From: an uncultured SAR116 cluster alpha proteobacterium
GTDB lineage: Bacteria; Pseudomonadota; Alphaproteobacteria; Puniceispirillales; Marisalimonadaceae
Assembly: GCA_902595515.1 (NCBI GenBank)
Contig: CACJQK010000001.1
Location: 186,001 to 250,000 of the forward strand
Reading direction: 5' to 3'
Length of the DNA: 64,000 nt
In this document: piece after piece, positions 26,160 to 36,323 of the stretch
Numbering within the stretch: position 1 is the first letter of the stretch
Layout of the letters: every line of letters starts with the position of its first letter
Notes under the pieces: model-generated
Seen by the model: the letters and a program-made list of their open reading frames with translations, nothing else
Databases searched by the model: none
Told to the model about the DNA's origin: nothing
Position numbers and translations under genes: made by a program

Positions 26160-27287
26160 TTAAAAAAATTGATCATTAACATCTCCAAGACTTGGAGCAG
26201 AAGCTCTTTTTTGGTCTTTTCTAAATTGCATATCTACAGGTATAGGAAGAGCAGGAATTTCATCACCTAAATTATTTAAGATTTTGTTTTCAAAAATCTT
26301 TCTAACTTTGAAGTGGTTGTCATTGATTGCTTCTTCCATTGATTTAACAATTGAGCAGCAACAATCTGCTTTGTTAAATACATCAAGCCAGTAATTTTTT
26401 TCTTTTTGTCCGATGATTTTTCTAATTTCTTGAATGACCTTTTTTTGATCATTCTGCATTATAATAAATTTTTTTGGGAGTTCTATTGCCTCACAAAACT
26501 TATTCCAAAATCTATCCTCTAGGGGCGCTGCAGCTACATAACTTCCATCACTTGTTTTGTAGATATTATATCTAGGAGAACCTCCAGATAAAACTCCATC
26601 ACTATTGCCTGGCCATTTGTTATGAGCAAACCCAGAACCTAAACCCCAAAACATAAAAGGAAAAAGATTTTCTGTCATAGATACATCTATATATGAGCCT
26701 TCTTTTTTTAAATCCCTTTTTCTTAATGCTAATAAGATATTAATTACAGCCGGATAAGATCCACCCGCTATATCTGCTACGAGTGCTGGCGGTACAACGG
26801 TATCATTTTCTCTACCCATGCTTATACTCAGAAGACCTGCATTACCTATATAGTTAAGATCATGGCCAGCAACCATACTTTTTGGTCCATATTGACCATA
26901 ACCTGTGATAGAAACGTAAATTATGTCTTGATTAATTTTCTTTATACTTTCGTAATCTATTCCAAGTCTTTTCATTACGCCAGGCCTGAATTGTTCAATT
27001 ATAATGTCAGCTTCTTTTAAAATTGGCATCATGATTTTAAGATTTTTAGGATCTTTTAAATCAAGTGATAAACTTTTTTTACCTCTATTAAGCAAAGAAA
27101 AAGATACACTTTGTTCACCCCATTGAGGATTAGACAATCTTATTTCATCACCAACACCAGGTTTTTCAATCTTAATTACCTCTGCTCCTGTTTCTGATAA
27201 GAACAAGCTTGCAAGTGGTCCAGGTAAGAGAGTTGAAAAATCTATTACTTTTATGCCCTCTAAGGATCCTTTTAATACTTCTTTCAT
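26160..27287 (-). CDS. CaiB/BaiF family CoA-transferase
   Basis: GIKVIDFSTLLPGPLASLFLSETGAEVIKIEKPGVGDEIR; NIIYVSITGYGQYGP. Confidence 0.93.
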   Translation of the reverse strand: MKEVLKGSLEGIKVIDFSTLLPGPLASLFLSETGAEVIKIEKPGVGDEIRLSNPQWGEQSVSFSLLNRGKKSLSLDLKDPKNLKIMMPILKEADIIIEQFRPGVMKRLGIDYESIKKINQDIIYVSITGYGQYGPKSMVAGHDLNYIGNAGLLSISMGRENDTVVPPALVADIAGGSYPAVINILLALRKRDLKKEGSYIDVSMTENLFPFMFWGLGSGFAHNKWPGNSDGVLSGGSPRYNIYKTSDGSYVAAAPLEDRFWNKFCEAIELPKKFIIMQNDQKKVIQEIRKIIGQKEKNYWLDVFNKADCCCSIVKSMEEAINDNHFKVRKIFENKILNNLGDEIPALPIPVDMQFRKDQKRASAPSLGDVNDQFF

Positions 27288-27308
27288 GATGAATTCCTAA
27301 AATTTAAT

Positions 27309-28442
27309 TTATATCAAACCTCTTTGACTTAAATTTTTAATCATTGAAGATATGCCAAACTCCCATTGTGGACAAGCTGTGGATAAATTCACATAATTTA
27401 CTAATTCGCCCAAATTAGGCTCTGAAATAGTTACCTTATCACCAATTTTATGAGTAAATCCCTCACCTACGACGTCTCTATCTTCAGTTGGGGCAAATAA
27501 GGTTCCTAAAAATAACATAAAACCATCTGGGTATTGATGATGTCTTCCAATTGTTTGATTTACCAAATCTTCTGGATCCCTACTTATTTCTGACATAGAG
27601 CTTGATCCATTTAATATATATCCTTCTTCACCTTCAACTTTTAATGTAATATGAGCTGATTTCATATTATCTAGTGAATAAGTATCGTCAAAAATTCTTA
27701 TGAAGGGTCCAATTGAACATGAGGCGTTATTGTCTTTAGCTTTGCCCAAAAGAAGAGCCGAACGCCCTTCAACATCTCTTAAGTTAACATCGTTACCAAG
27801 AGTAGCTCCTTTGATTATGCCTTTGCTGTTAACAGCTAAAACGATTTCTGGTTCAGGATTATTCCAATTTGAAATAGGATTTAGACCTACTTCTGATCCG
27901 AAACCAACTGATGATAAAGTCTGAGCTTTAGTAAAAACTTCAGCATCTTTACCAATTCCAACCTCTAGGTATTGTGACCATAAACCTTCTTTAATAAGTG
28001 CATTTTTTACTTCAATAGCTTTTTCTGACCCAGGAATAATATTTTGCAGACTGTCACCAATCAATCCACCAATATGATTTCTAAGACTCTCTGCTTTTTT
28101 AGGATCACCTGCTGCTCTTTCTTCAATAACTCTTTCAACCATTGATTTAGCAAATGTTACACCGCATGCTTTAATTGCTTGAAAATCACAGGGAGCAAGT
28201 AGGTGATATTCTGAATTTTTTTTAAAGCTTAATTCAAACAATTCTTCAACTGGAATTAATTTTATACCTTGAACGTTATTTAAATATTTTTTTATATCTT
28301 CTAATTCAAGCAAATCTCTTACAGTAGGGATCTGTTTAGATGTAATGTCATACACATCTCCATCTTTTATTTTAATTAAACATGGGCCATTTTTCGAATT
28401 GTCCCATATTCGCCCAACAAAACATCCCTTTGAGTAATCCAT
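27309..28442 (-). CDS. fumarylacetoacetate hydrolase family protein
   Basis: ACGVTFAKSMVERVIEER, SWNNPEPEIVLAVNSKGIIKGATLGNDVNLRDVEGRSALLLGKAKDNNASCSIGPFI. Confidence 0.85.
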   Translation of the reverse strand: MDYSKGCFVGRIWDNSKNGPCLIKIKDGDVYDITSKQIPTVRDLLELEDIKKYLNNVQGIKLIPVEELFELSFKKNSEYHLLAPCDFQAIKACGVTFAKSMVERVIEERAAGDPKKAESLRNHIGGLIGDSLQNIIPGSEKAIEVKNALIKEGLWSQYLEVGIGKDAEVFTKAQTLSSVGFGSEVGLNPISNWNNPEPEIVLAVNSKGIIKGATLGNDVNLRDVEGRSALLLGKAKDNNASCSIGPFIRIFDDTYSLDNMKSAHITLKVEGEEGYILNGSSSMSEISRDPEDLVNQTIGRHHQYPDGFMLFLGTLFAPTEDRDVVGEGFTHKIGDKVTISEPNLGELVNYVNLSTACPQWEFGISSMIKNLSQRGLI

Positions 28443-28546
28443 TCAGCTCTCCTTAAAAAACTACTGATGATAATATAAATGAAAATTTGAATATTTAAAT
28501 TTAATTATATAGTGTTTAATTTTATTTACTTTTAAGAGGTGTTGTA

Positions 28547-28924
28547 ATGAGTGCTTTTTTTGAATTAAGAATTTATCAAATTGCTCCTGGAAAAATGAAT
28601 GAATGGGTTTCGTTTATGGAGAAAACTATAATGCCTTTTCAAGTAGAAAAAGGTATGGTTATACATGGCAGTTTTGTGATGGATAGTTCAGACCAATTCG
28701 CTTTAGAGAATGGTGAACGTGTAATGAATTCTGAACAAAAAGGAAATACATATGTCTGGATTAGAAGATTTGAAAATCAAGATGAAAAAGTAAAACTTTA
28801 CAAGGCTGTTTATGAAAGCAAAGAGTGGTTAGAAAATATTGCTCCAACAGTCGCAAAACTTGTAGATAGAAATTCTATACTTGTTCAGAACTTAAGCTCC
28901 ACTCCCCTATCTGTAATGAAATAA
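28547..28924 (+). CDS. NIPSNAP-family protein
   Basis: FFELRIYQIAPGKMNEWVSFMEKTIMPFQ; YVWIRRFENQDEKVKLYKAVY. Confidence 0.8.
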   Translation: MSAFFELRIYQIAPGKMNEWVSFMEKTIMPFQVEKGMVIHGSFVMDSSDQFALENGERVMNSEQKGNTYVWIRRFENQDEKVKLYKAVYESKEWLENIAPTVAKLVDRNSILVQNLSSTPLSVMK

Positions 28925-28937
28925 AAAGGATAAATTT

Positions 28938-29555
28938 TTGATACAATTATATGGTAGAAGAAATTCTATAAACGTCCAAAAGGTCTCATGGGCTCTTTGC
29001 GAACTAAATCTTGAATTTAAATGGCATGATGAGTATGGAAAGTTTGGAAAAGTTAACGTAGAAAATTATGAAAAAATAAATCCTCAACTTATCGTCCCAA
29101 CTTTAGATCACAACGGATCTGTAATTAAGCAGTCAAATGCGATTGTGAGATACTTATATAGAAAATATACAGATGTATATGAAATTTCTAAAGACGAAGA
29201 TATTGCAATTGCTGAGTCATGGATGGAATTTCAAACAACTGATTTGCAACTAAATATGACGCCGATATTTTGGGGATTAGTTAGAAATCCACCAGAAGAT
29301 CGTGATCAAGAACTGATTGATAAAAATATTATTTTATTAAATGAAAAGTTTGAAATTTTTGATAAATTTTTAGAAGGTCATGAATATATTTTAAATAATA
29401 AATTTGGTATGTCAGATATTATAATGGGCGCTGCTTCTTATAGATACCTTTCTTTACCTATTGAACGCCCAAATCTTTTAAACTTAAAAAGTTGGTATGA
29501 TAAAATAAGTAACCGTAATTGTTTTAAAAAAAATATTCTTGGTACTTTTGGATAA
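28938..29555 (+). CDS. glutathione S-transferase family protein
   Basis: LYGRRNSINVQKVSWALCELNLEFKW; QSNAIVRYLYRKY; non-ATG (TTG) start. Confidence 0.87.
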   Translation: MIQLYGRRNSINVQKVSWALCELNLEFKWHDEYGKFGKVNVENYEKINPQLIVPTLDHNGSVIKQSNAIVRYLYRKYTDVYEISKDEDIAIAESWMEFQTTDLQLNMTPIFWGLVRNPPEDRDQELIDKNIILLNEKFEIFDKFLEGHEYILNNKFGMSDIIMGAASYRYLSLPIERPNLLNLKSWYDKISNRNCFKKNILGTFG

Positions 29556-29569
29556 AATTATATTCATAT

Positions 29570-30073
29570 ATGTCTAAATTAATTTTAATACGTCATGCTA
29601 AATCTGATTGGAGTGGTAATGTTAATGATCTTCAAAGGGGTTTGAATAAAAGAGGTTATAATTCTTGTAGAGTTATTTCTAAGGAATTAAAAAAAAGAAT
29701 AAATAAACCAGATTTGTTTTTAATCTCACCTGCATTAAGAGCAAAATTAACTTACGAAAATATCTTTTTAAATTGGGATGATAAAGATAATAATTTATTC
29801 GTTGAAGAAGATTTATATCACGCATCAATAGAACAGATTGAAAAAAAATTAGCTTCCAAAGTGCTTGGATTTAGTACTGTGGTTATAATAGGTCATAATC
29901 CAATTTTAAATTTATTAATGTATGAACTAACAACTAAAGGTCATAATAAATTACCAACTAATTTAGTTACTTGTGGTGTTGTTGTGATAGAATATTCTAA
30001 AAATAATTTTAAAACACCATTTTTTTTAAACGGAGAAGTTGTCGATTATTTTTTTCCTAGAATGTATATGTAG
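29570..30073 (+). CDS. sixA: SixA-type phosphohistidine phosphatase (histidine phosphatase family)
   Basis: KLILIRHAKSDWSG, LISPALRAKLTYE, VVIIGHNP. Confidence 0.85.
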   Translation: MSKLILIRHAKSDWSGNVNDLQRGLNKRGYNSCRVISKELKKRINKPDLFLISPALRAKLTYENIFLNWDDKDNNLFVEEDLYHASIEQIEKKLASKVLGFSTVVIIGHNPILNLLMYELTTKGHNKLPTNLVTCGVVVIEYSKNNFKTPFFLNGEVVDYFFPRMYM

Positions 30074-30162
30074 AATTTTAAATCTTTATTCTTAATAAAG
30101 ATATAATATTATTTCTCTTCTGCTAATTTTATATTAGATTATTTATAGAAAAATTTTTTTAG

Positions 30163-31065
30163 TTGGAGGTAACAACTTCAATGAAAGTTGGTTTCATTGG
30201 TTTAGGTAATATGGGCAAACCACTTGCTGAGAGGTTACTAAGAAATAATGAACTTTTTGTTCACGATCTTGATCAAGAAAATTTAGAGTATTTTACGAAT
30301 AGAGGGGCAACAGCATGCTCTACTCCCTCTGATCTAGCTTCAAACACATCTAGAATTTTTTTATGTTTGCCAACAAGTGCTATCGTAGAGAAAGTCATTA
30401 ATGGTGAAAATGGCTTACTTACTACAGTTGCAAAGGATTCTTTCATAATTGATATGACCACTGGAGAACCAGAAATCACAAGACAAATTTCTAAAACACT
30501 TTATTCAAAAAAAATTAATTTTATTGATGCTCCTGTAAGTGGAGGTCCAAAAGGGGCTAATCAAGGAAATATAGCGATAATGGTAGGTGGAACAGAAAGC
30601 CAATTCGCAAAAATAAAACCTTTAATGGATAATATAAGTTCAAATATTTTCTATGCAGGTAAAATAGGATCAGGACACTCAATTAAAGCTGGCAATAACT
30701 TACTTAATTTGATTTGTAGGATGGCAACTTTTGAAGTTATTTCATTACTTGTCAAAGATGGTGTTGATCCAAAAAAAGCAGTTGAAATTATTCAAAAAAG
30801 CTCAGGTAGAAACTATGCTACTGAAATCACACTACCTGATAATATTCTTTCTGGTAAAATGGTTCAGGGTTTTAGTACTGGCTTAATGAAAAAAGATGCA
30901 GGAGTAGCAACTAAAATAGCTGATTCAAATAACGTTGAAATTCCATTAGGAAAATTGTCTCAAGAACTTTTAAAAAATACTATCGATGAATTTGGTGAAA
31001 ACGCTGATATGAGCAATGTTGCTCTTACCTATGAAAAATTAACTGGCGCTAAAATCCGTCCATAA
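30163..31065 (+). CDS. NAD(P)-dependent 3-hydroxyisobutyrate dehydrogenase-like oxidoreductase (likely start ATG 30181)
   Basis: KVGFIGLGNMGKPLAERLL, FIDAPVSGGPKGANQGNIAIMVGG, GSGHSIKAGNNLLN. Confidence 0.88.
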   Translation: MEVTTSMKVGFIGLGNMGKPLAERLLRNNELFVHDLDQENLEYFTNRGATACSTPSDLASNTSRIFLCLPTSAIVEKVINGENGLLTTVAKDSFIIDMTTGEPEITRQISKTLYSKKINFIDAPVSGGPKGANQGNIAIMVGGTESQFAKIKPLMDNISSNIFYAGKIGSGHSIKAGNNLLNLICRMATFEVISLLVKDGVDPKKAVEIIQKSSGRNYATEITLPDNILSGKMVQGFSTGLMKKDAGVATKIADSNNVEIPLGKLSQELLKNTIDEFGENADMSNVALTYEKLTGAKIRP

Positions 31066-31080
31066 AAATTTATATTCTTA

Positions 31081-32853
31081 CTAAATAATACGATCCAGTG
31101 TTGCTTTAATTTGTAAAGCTAAAAACTTAGAAAAAATTCTGCACTGAGCTAAACTTCCTGCATGAAACCAAAGTCCTGGCTGTTTGGTTTGCATCCACAT
31201 ATTTCTTAACTCTTGCCTTTCATCATCAAATCCCCAAATAGGGCCAATTTTGTCTATAACTGATTTGCCAAATAATTCATCAACAACATATTCTTGGCCT
31301 TTATATCCAGTAGCCGTAACCATCAAATCTATGTCAAACTTTTCACCTGATTTCATTTCAATACCAGAGGATGAAAAATTTACAATATTTGAAAATTGTA
31401 AAACTTTTATCTTACCATCTGCGATTAAATCTGATGCTCCTACATTGAAATAGTAACCACCGCCCCTTGTTAAATATTTAAATTGCCACCCAGAGTTATC
31501 TTCTCCATATTCAAGGTTAAAGCCAACTCTTGTAAGTTTATCCAAAAGCGGTTTATCAATTCTCTTTGTTTTTTCAGTTAATAACTGGTGTGTCTTTTTG
31601 AGTACTTCTAGAGGTGTTGAAATGGTTATTAAATCACAATCGTCAGTATTTGGACCTTCACTATATAATTGATATGGCAATTGTGCGCTCGGTTCCACAT
31701 TGACTACCATAGATGGTGAGCGTTGCACGATTTTTACATTTGCTCCGTGCACATAGAGATCTTGTGCAACATCATGTGCACTTGTGCCAGTCCCGTAAAC
31801 TAGAACATTTTTTCCATTGTAGTGTTTTCCATTATCATAATCTGCTGAATGAATAACCTCACCTTTATAGTCATCTAGACCAGGTATTTTGGTGCGATTT
31901 GGAACTGAACTTACACCAACAGCCATCACAATATGCTTTGGCTTCATAATCTTAATAGTGCCATCAGATAATTTGAGTTTTACTTTCCAGTGCTTTTTAT
32001 TTTCGTAATATTCCGCCCCAATAAATTTTGTATTAGTCCATGCATTTAATTCCATACTTTCAACATAATACTCAAACCAACCTGCCAACTTATCTTTCGG
32101 AATATATGTTGGCCAGGTAGAAGGAAAAGGCATATATGGTAAATGATTGACATGTGTCTGATTATGCAATTTTAAAGAATGATATCTATTTCTCCAGTTA
32201 TCACCTATTCTTTCATTTTTATCTACAATAAGTGTGTCTATATTTTGTTGTTTAAGCCTTGCTGCAATTGAAAGACCAGCCTGACCACTTCCAACAACAA
32301 TCACTTCTGGTTCCCTGTTTTTATAAAGTCTATCTTCATTTCTTTTATCTAACCAATTAGGTCCTTCTATAATATTTTGATATTGTTCAATATTTTTTTT
32401 ATCAGAAGAACTTAGATCACTAAGGGCAGTCAGTAGACTCCATGCTTTGAAAGAACCCTTTCTTTCTTGATCTTCAAATAGACGAACTACTCCCTCACAA
32501 TTTCCAAACTTTGTTTTGAATCTTAAAATAACTTCTATAACATTTTTTCCAGCTCTTATGACTTCTCTAGGAAGTGTTCTTTGCTGGTCAATTTGGAAAC
32601 TCTTGGCATAAACTTCCATTATTTTGTTGTAAAGATTTTCAATTACTTTCGATTTTCCCGATACAGTTTGTATCTTCCATGTAAGGGCTAAAATGTCTCT
32701 CCAATGACTATCTTCAAAAAATAGATTGGAAAGAATTTTTATAGATTCATCTTTATTTTTTTGCTGTGAAATAGCTTCATTGAAACTCTGTAGCCAATTA
32801 TCCACTTCACTTCTGATATTAATGATTTGGTTGTCTAACACAGTAAGCCTCAA
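31081..32853 (-). CDS. flavin-containing monooxygenase-like NAD(P)/FAD oxidoreductase with N-terminal NTF2-like domain
   Basis: VIVVGSGQAGLSIAARLKQQNIDTLIVDKNERIGDNWRNRYHSLKLH; second nucleotide motif VYGTGTSAHDVAQDL. Confidence 0.87.
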   Translation of the reverse strand: MRLTVLDNQIINIRSEVDNWLQSFNEAISQQKNKDESIKILSNLFFEDSHWRDILALTWKIQTVSGKSKVIENLYNKIMEVYAKSFQIDQQRTLPREVIRAGKNVIEVILRFKTKFGNCEGVVRLFEDQERKGSFKAWSLLTALSDLSSSDKKNIEQYQNIIEGPNWLDKRNEDRLYKNREPEVIVVGSGQAGLSIAARLKQQNIDTLIVDKNERIGDNWRNRYHSLKLHNQTHVNHLPYMPFPSTWPTYIPKDKLAGWFEYYVESMELNAWTNTKFIGAEYYENKKHWKVKLKLSDGTIKIMKPKHIVMAVGVSSVPNRTKIPGLDDYKGEVIHSADYDNGKHYNGKNVLVYGTGTSAHDVAQDLYVHGANVKIVQRSPSMVVNVEPSAQLPYQLYSEGPNTDDCDLITISTPLEVLKKTHQLLTEKTKRIDKPLLDKLTRVGFNLEYGEDNSGWQFKYLTRGGGYYFNVGASDLIADGKIKVLQFSNIVNFSSSGIEMKSGEKFDIDLMVTATGYKGQEYVVDELFGKSVIDKIGPIWGFDDERQELRNMWMQTKQPGLWFHAGSLAQCRIFSKFLALQIKATLDRII

Positions 32854-32956
32854 TAAATTCGGTGTAATTTTAGATATCTATAATATCAAACTATAGTTTG
32901 TAATAATATAAATTTTTTATAAGATATTTCTACATGATTTTTGTGAAGGATTAATT

Positions 32957-33730
32957 ATGAATAGATTAGAGCAAATTGCACAATTTATGTTAGATCAACA
33001 TAATTCAAAACAAAACTATGAAAACTTACCAGAAACATTAATGCCTAAAGATTTTGATGAAGCATATAAAATACAAAAAATCTTTCAAGAAAATTCTGGA
33101 AGAGGTAGCTTGGGTGGTTTTAAAATTGCTTTAGCTTCCAAAGTGCAGCAACAACTATGTGGGATAGATCATCCTGTTGCTGGTGGTATTTTTGCAAATG
33201 AAATCAAGTCAAGTCCTTCAACCTTTGAATTAGAAAACTTTCATGGATTAGGGTTGGAATTCGAAATAGCTGTAACATTGTCAGATGATTTGAAACCTGA
33301 AATGAGACCATTTAATAAAGATAATATTAGAGAATTTATAAAATCCCTGTCACCTACTTTTGAATTAATTATAGATCGAAATGCGGATTATTCTAATATA
33401 AATCCACTATCAATGATAACAGATAATGCTTGGTGTTCTGGTATAGTTATGGGCAAAGAACTTCCAAATTGGGAAAAATTAAACCTAGATATTGTTAGAT
33501 CACAATTACTTTGGAATGATGAAATTCCCCAAGACGCAATGATAAAGGACGCTAACCCACTTGAGTCATTATCTTGGGTTTCGAACCTATTAACTTCATT
33601 GGGAAGAACTATCCCAAAAGATAGTGTTATAATTACCGGAAGTGTGATTAAGACTCGTGCTCCTAATAAAGGTGATCACATAATATATAAAGTTCAGGAT
33701 CTATCAGAAGTAGAGATTAAGATAATTTAA
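32957..33730 (+). CDS. 2-keto-4-pentenoate hydratase-like protein
   Basis: GGFKIALASKVQQQLCGIDHPVAGGIF, LGLEFEIAVTLSDDL. Confidence 0.8.
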   Translation: MNRLEQIAQFMLDQHNSKQNYENLPETLMPKDFDEAYKIQKIFQENSGRGSLGGFKIALASKVQQQLCGIDHPVAGGIFANEIKSSPSTFELENFHGLGLEFEIAVTLSDDLKPEMRPFNKDNIREFIKSLSPTFELIIDRNADYSNINPLSMITDNAWCSGIVMGKELPNWEKLNLDIVRSQLLWNDEIPQDAMIKDANPLESLSWVSNLLTSLGRTIPKDSVIITGSVIKTRAPNKGDHIIYKVQDLSEVEIKII

Positions 33731-34500
33731 TTTAAAATATTATACTCTAACAATGATCGTATGATCATGTTTATAGCTGATATACTAAAAAAAATGAGCA
33801 ACAAATTTTTAAATGTTTTAGCATTTACTTTATTTCTAAGCTTTTCTCCTATTTGAAACCCTATTACTGCAACCACTGACCCAAGAGCTCCATAAATAAA
33901 CATATTAGGTTGAAAAACACCTGTTGCTATATATCCAATTGATACAGGTATACACCCAATGGTAATTAAAAAACCACTAACATCAACAAATTGTTTAGGT
34001 TTTACATTTTTCATTAATAAATACATAGTTACTGGAACTGCCCATATTGATGCTGCACCTCCTACTAAACCTCCTAATGCCCCAAGACCACCTTGCCAAA
34101 AATTGTCATGATTAGGTTTCATTTTAAAATTAAAACCAAAAACTTGCAGACAAACAAATAAAAGAACTGCAACCGCAAAAATGAGACGAACTACATCGTC
34201 TCCAATTTGATTTGCATAAAAAGAAGTAATTAAGATACAAACTACCAACGACGTAGCGAAATATTTATAATTTTTTATTAATTCTCTAGGATTATCTGCC
34301 TTACTCAACTGCCAAATATTTGCAACGGTCATTGGTATTAGATTAAGTCCTAATGCCATTAATGGTGAAACGAAAAAAGTCATAATTGTAATTGCTGTTG
34401 TTGGAAGACCAATGCCAATTACCCCTTTAACAACGCCAGCAACAAAAAAAGCAAAGCTAACTATTAGTGCAACTTCGTTTGAGTTAGTTGATATATCCAA
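33727..34500 (-). CDS. TauE/SafE family sulfite exporter-like permease
   Basis: VAGVVKGVIGIGLPTTAITIM...; GGLGALGGLVGGAASIWAVPVTMYLLMKN; multiple TM segments. Confidence 0.88.
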   Translation of the reverse strand: MDISTNSNEVALIVSFAFFVAGVVKGVIGIGLPTTAITIMTFFVSPLMALGLNLIPMTVANIWQLSKADNPRELIKNYKYFATSLVVCILITSFYANQIGDDVVRLIFAVAVLLFVCLQVFGFNFKMKPNHDNFWQGGLGALGGLVGGAASIWAVPVTMYLLMKNVKPKQFVDVSGFLITIGCIPVSIGYIATGVFQPNMFIYGALGSVVAVIGFQIGEKLRNKVNAKTFKNLLLIFFSISAINMIIRSLLEYNILN

Positions 34501-34728
34501 TTATTAAACCTTGAAAAATGTCATTTTATAAAATTTTTAATATCATGTATTTCAAAATTAATTTAGTCATTTCTTTCTAAAAAAAATCAGTTCAGCCTTA
34601 AAATTTTTACCCCAAAAAATAGCTTAATATTTTTGTAATAAATAAATGCATAAATTCGACATTTAATAAATTATAACACAACAAATTTTTTAAATGACGT
34701 TAATATCTCAATATATTTTTATTTTCAT

Positions 34729-34848
34729 ATGAATAAACTCTCAAAAAACAAACCATTAATACATTCTAATTGCAAAATTGAAGATAGTGAATTCAACAAA
34801 TATGTTGAAATAGGTGAATATTCAATTATTTCAAATTTATTACATTAA
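34729..34848 (+). pseudogene. 5' fragment of a phn-associated acetyltransferase (paralogue of the gene at 44913)
   Basis: MNKLSKNKPLIHSNCKIEDSEFNKYVEIGEYSIISNLLH* aligns to MKKLDKNRPLIHSDCQVVDSDFGSFVEIGEYSIISNSNF; upstream DNA is also similar. Confidence 0.85.
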
Positions 34849-34928
34849 AAATTTTTTATTATAGGCATTAAGAGTATTTCTAACTTAAAATGGTATCTTG
34901 CCATTGGAAACGGAGAGCTAATTGCTAT

Positions 34929-36323
34929 TTAATTTATATCATTAAATAAAATTAACCCGTGAATTAAGACCCATAAAATTAATGTCAACATTACAGCAGC
35001 GGATCCGTAATCTTTAGCTCTTTTAGATAAACCGTGATAATCAAATGATATTCTATCAATAGCTGCTTCAACACTAGAATTTAATAGCTCTATAATTAAG
35101 ACAAGGGAAGTTGTAAAAATCATAAGCAATATTTCAATAGTACTGACATCGCTGACTAAAATTATAGATAATGAAATTATCACTAAAAATATTTCTTGTC
35201 TAAAAGCACTTTCTTCTCTCAGAGCAAAAGTTAAACCTGACCACGAATTTTTAGCTGCATGAATTGCTCTTGTAATCCCAGTATTGCCCTTATGAGGGTT
35301 GTCTTCAATATTATATGTAGTGTCTTTTTTTCTTATATTTACCAAATAAGTCTCAAAGGTTTTACTTGTTGATTCCCATGAGAAGGATTTAGCATATTCT
35401 CTTGGCACTTTTCTTTGTATAAGCAAAGCTTTCTTGCACGCTTTCTTTAAATTAGAATTCAGAATACCTGCATTTGAGTTACCAATAACATCTAAGGGAC
35501 CACTGACAGGTAAAGCTGCAATTGGCAAACCACAGGCCATAGCCTCTAATAAAACTAAGCCAAATGTATCAGTTTTGCTTGGGAAAACAAATACATCCGC
35601 CTTGTTATAGTAGTATTCTAATTCTTCTTTACTCTTAGCGCCGTGGAAAATAACCTTAGGGTATTTTTTTTTTAATTCTTTCAATGCAGGACCGTCTCCT
35701 ACAACCCATTTCTCATATGGCAGATCTATTTTTAAAAATTCTTCTAAATTTTTTTCTATAGATACTCTTCCTACATTTAACATAATAGGTTTTTTATTTT
35801 TTCTTCTTCCTTTTTTTGGTTTAAAAATTTCTAAGTCTACGCCCCTCGCCCAAATTTGAGGGTTACCAATTTTGAATTTTAATAAATCCTTTTTTACTTC
35901 TTCAGTTGGCACCATCACCAGCTCAGATCTTTTATGAAACCATCTTAAAAATGAATAGGTAGTTTGGAGTGGGAGTTTTGTTCTTGCATGAACATACTCT
36001 GGAAATCTGGTATGATAGGCTGAGGTGAAAGCTAAACCATTTCTAATAGCATATCCACGCGCGGAAAGACCTAAAGGACCTTCAGTAGCAATATGTAAAC
36101 AATCTGGATTAAATTCTCTGATCATAGATGAAACTCTAGCACCTGGGAAAAGAGATAATTTTACTTCAGGATAAGTTGGACATGGCATTGTTAAAAAACC
36201 TTCTGGTGTAATTAACTTTACCTCATGGCCGAATTTTTTTAATTGCTTATATGTCTCATCTAAAGTTCTTACTACCCCATTGACTTGAGGATACCAAGCG
36301 TCTGTTACAATTAAAATTTTCAT
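34929..36323 (-). CDS. GT4 glycosyltransferase (Agt/SqdX-like) fused to C-terminal DgkA-type diacylglycerol kinase
   Basis: MKILIVTDAWYPQVNGVVRTL..., FVFPSKTDTFGLVLLEAMACGLPIAALPV; C-terminal ARG/AFRQE...VIELLNSSVEAAIDRIS...AKDYGSAAVML DgkA signature. Confidence 0.92.
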   Translation of the reverse strand: MKILIVTDAWYPQVNGVVRTLDETYKQLKKFGHEVKLITPEGFLTMPCPTYPEVKLSLFPGARVSSMIREFNPDCLHIATEGPLGLSARGYAIRNGLAFTSAYHTRFPEYVHARTKLPLQTTYSFLRWFHKRSELVMVPTEEVKKDLLKFKIGNPQIWARGVDLEIFKPKKGRRKNKKPIMLNVGRVSIEKNLEEFLKIDLPYEKWVVGDGPALKELKKKYPKVIFHGAKSKEELEYYYNKADVFVFPSKTDTFGLVLLEAMACGLPIAALPVSGPLDVIGNSNAGILNSNLKKACKKALLIQRKVPREYAKSFSWESTSKTFETYLVNIRKKDTTYNIEDNPHKGNTGITRAIHAAKNSWSGLTFALREESAFRQEIFLVIISLSIILVSDVSTIEILLMIFTTSLVLIIELLNSSVEAAIDRISFDYHGLSKRAKDYGSAAVMLTLILWVLIHGLILFNDIN

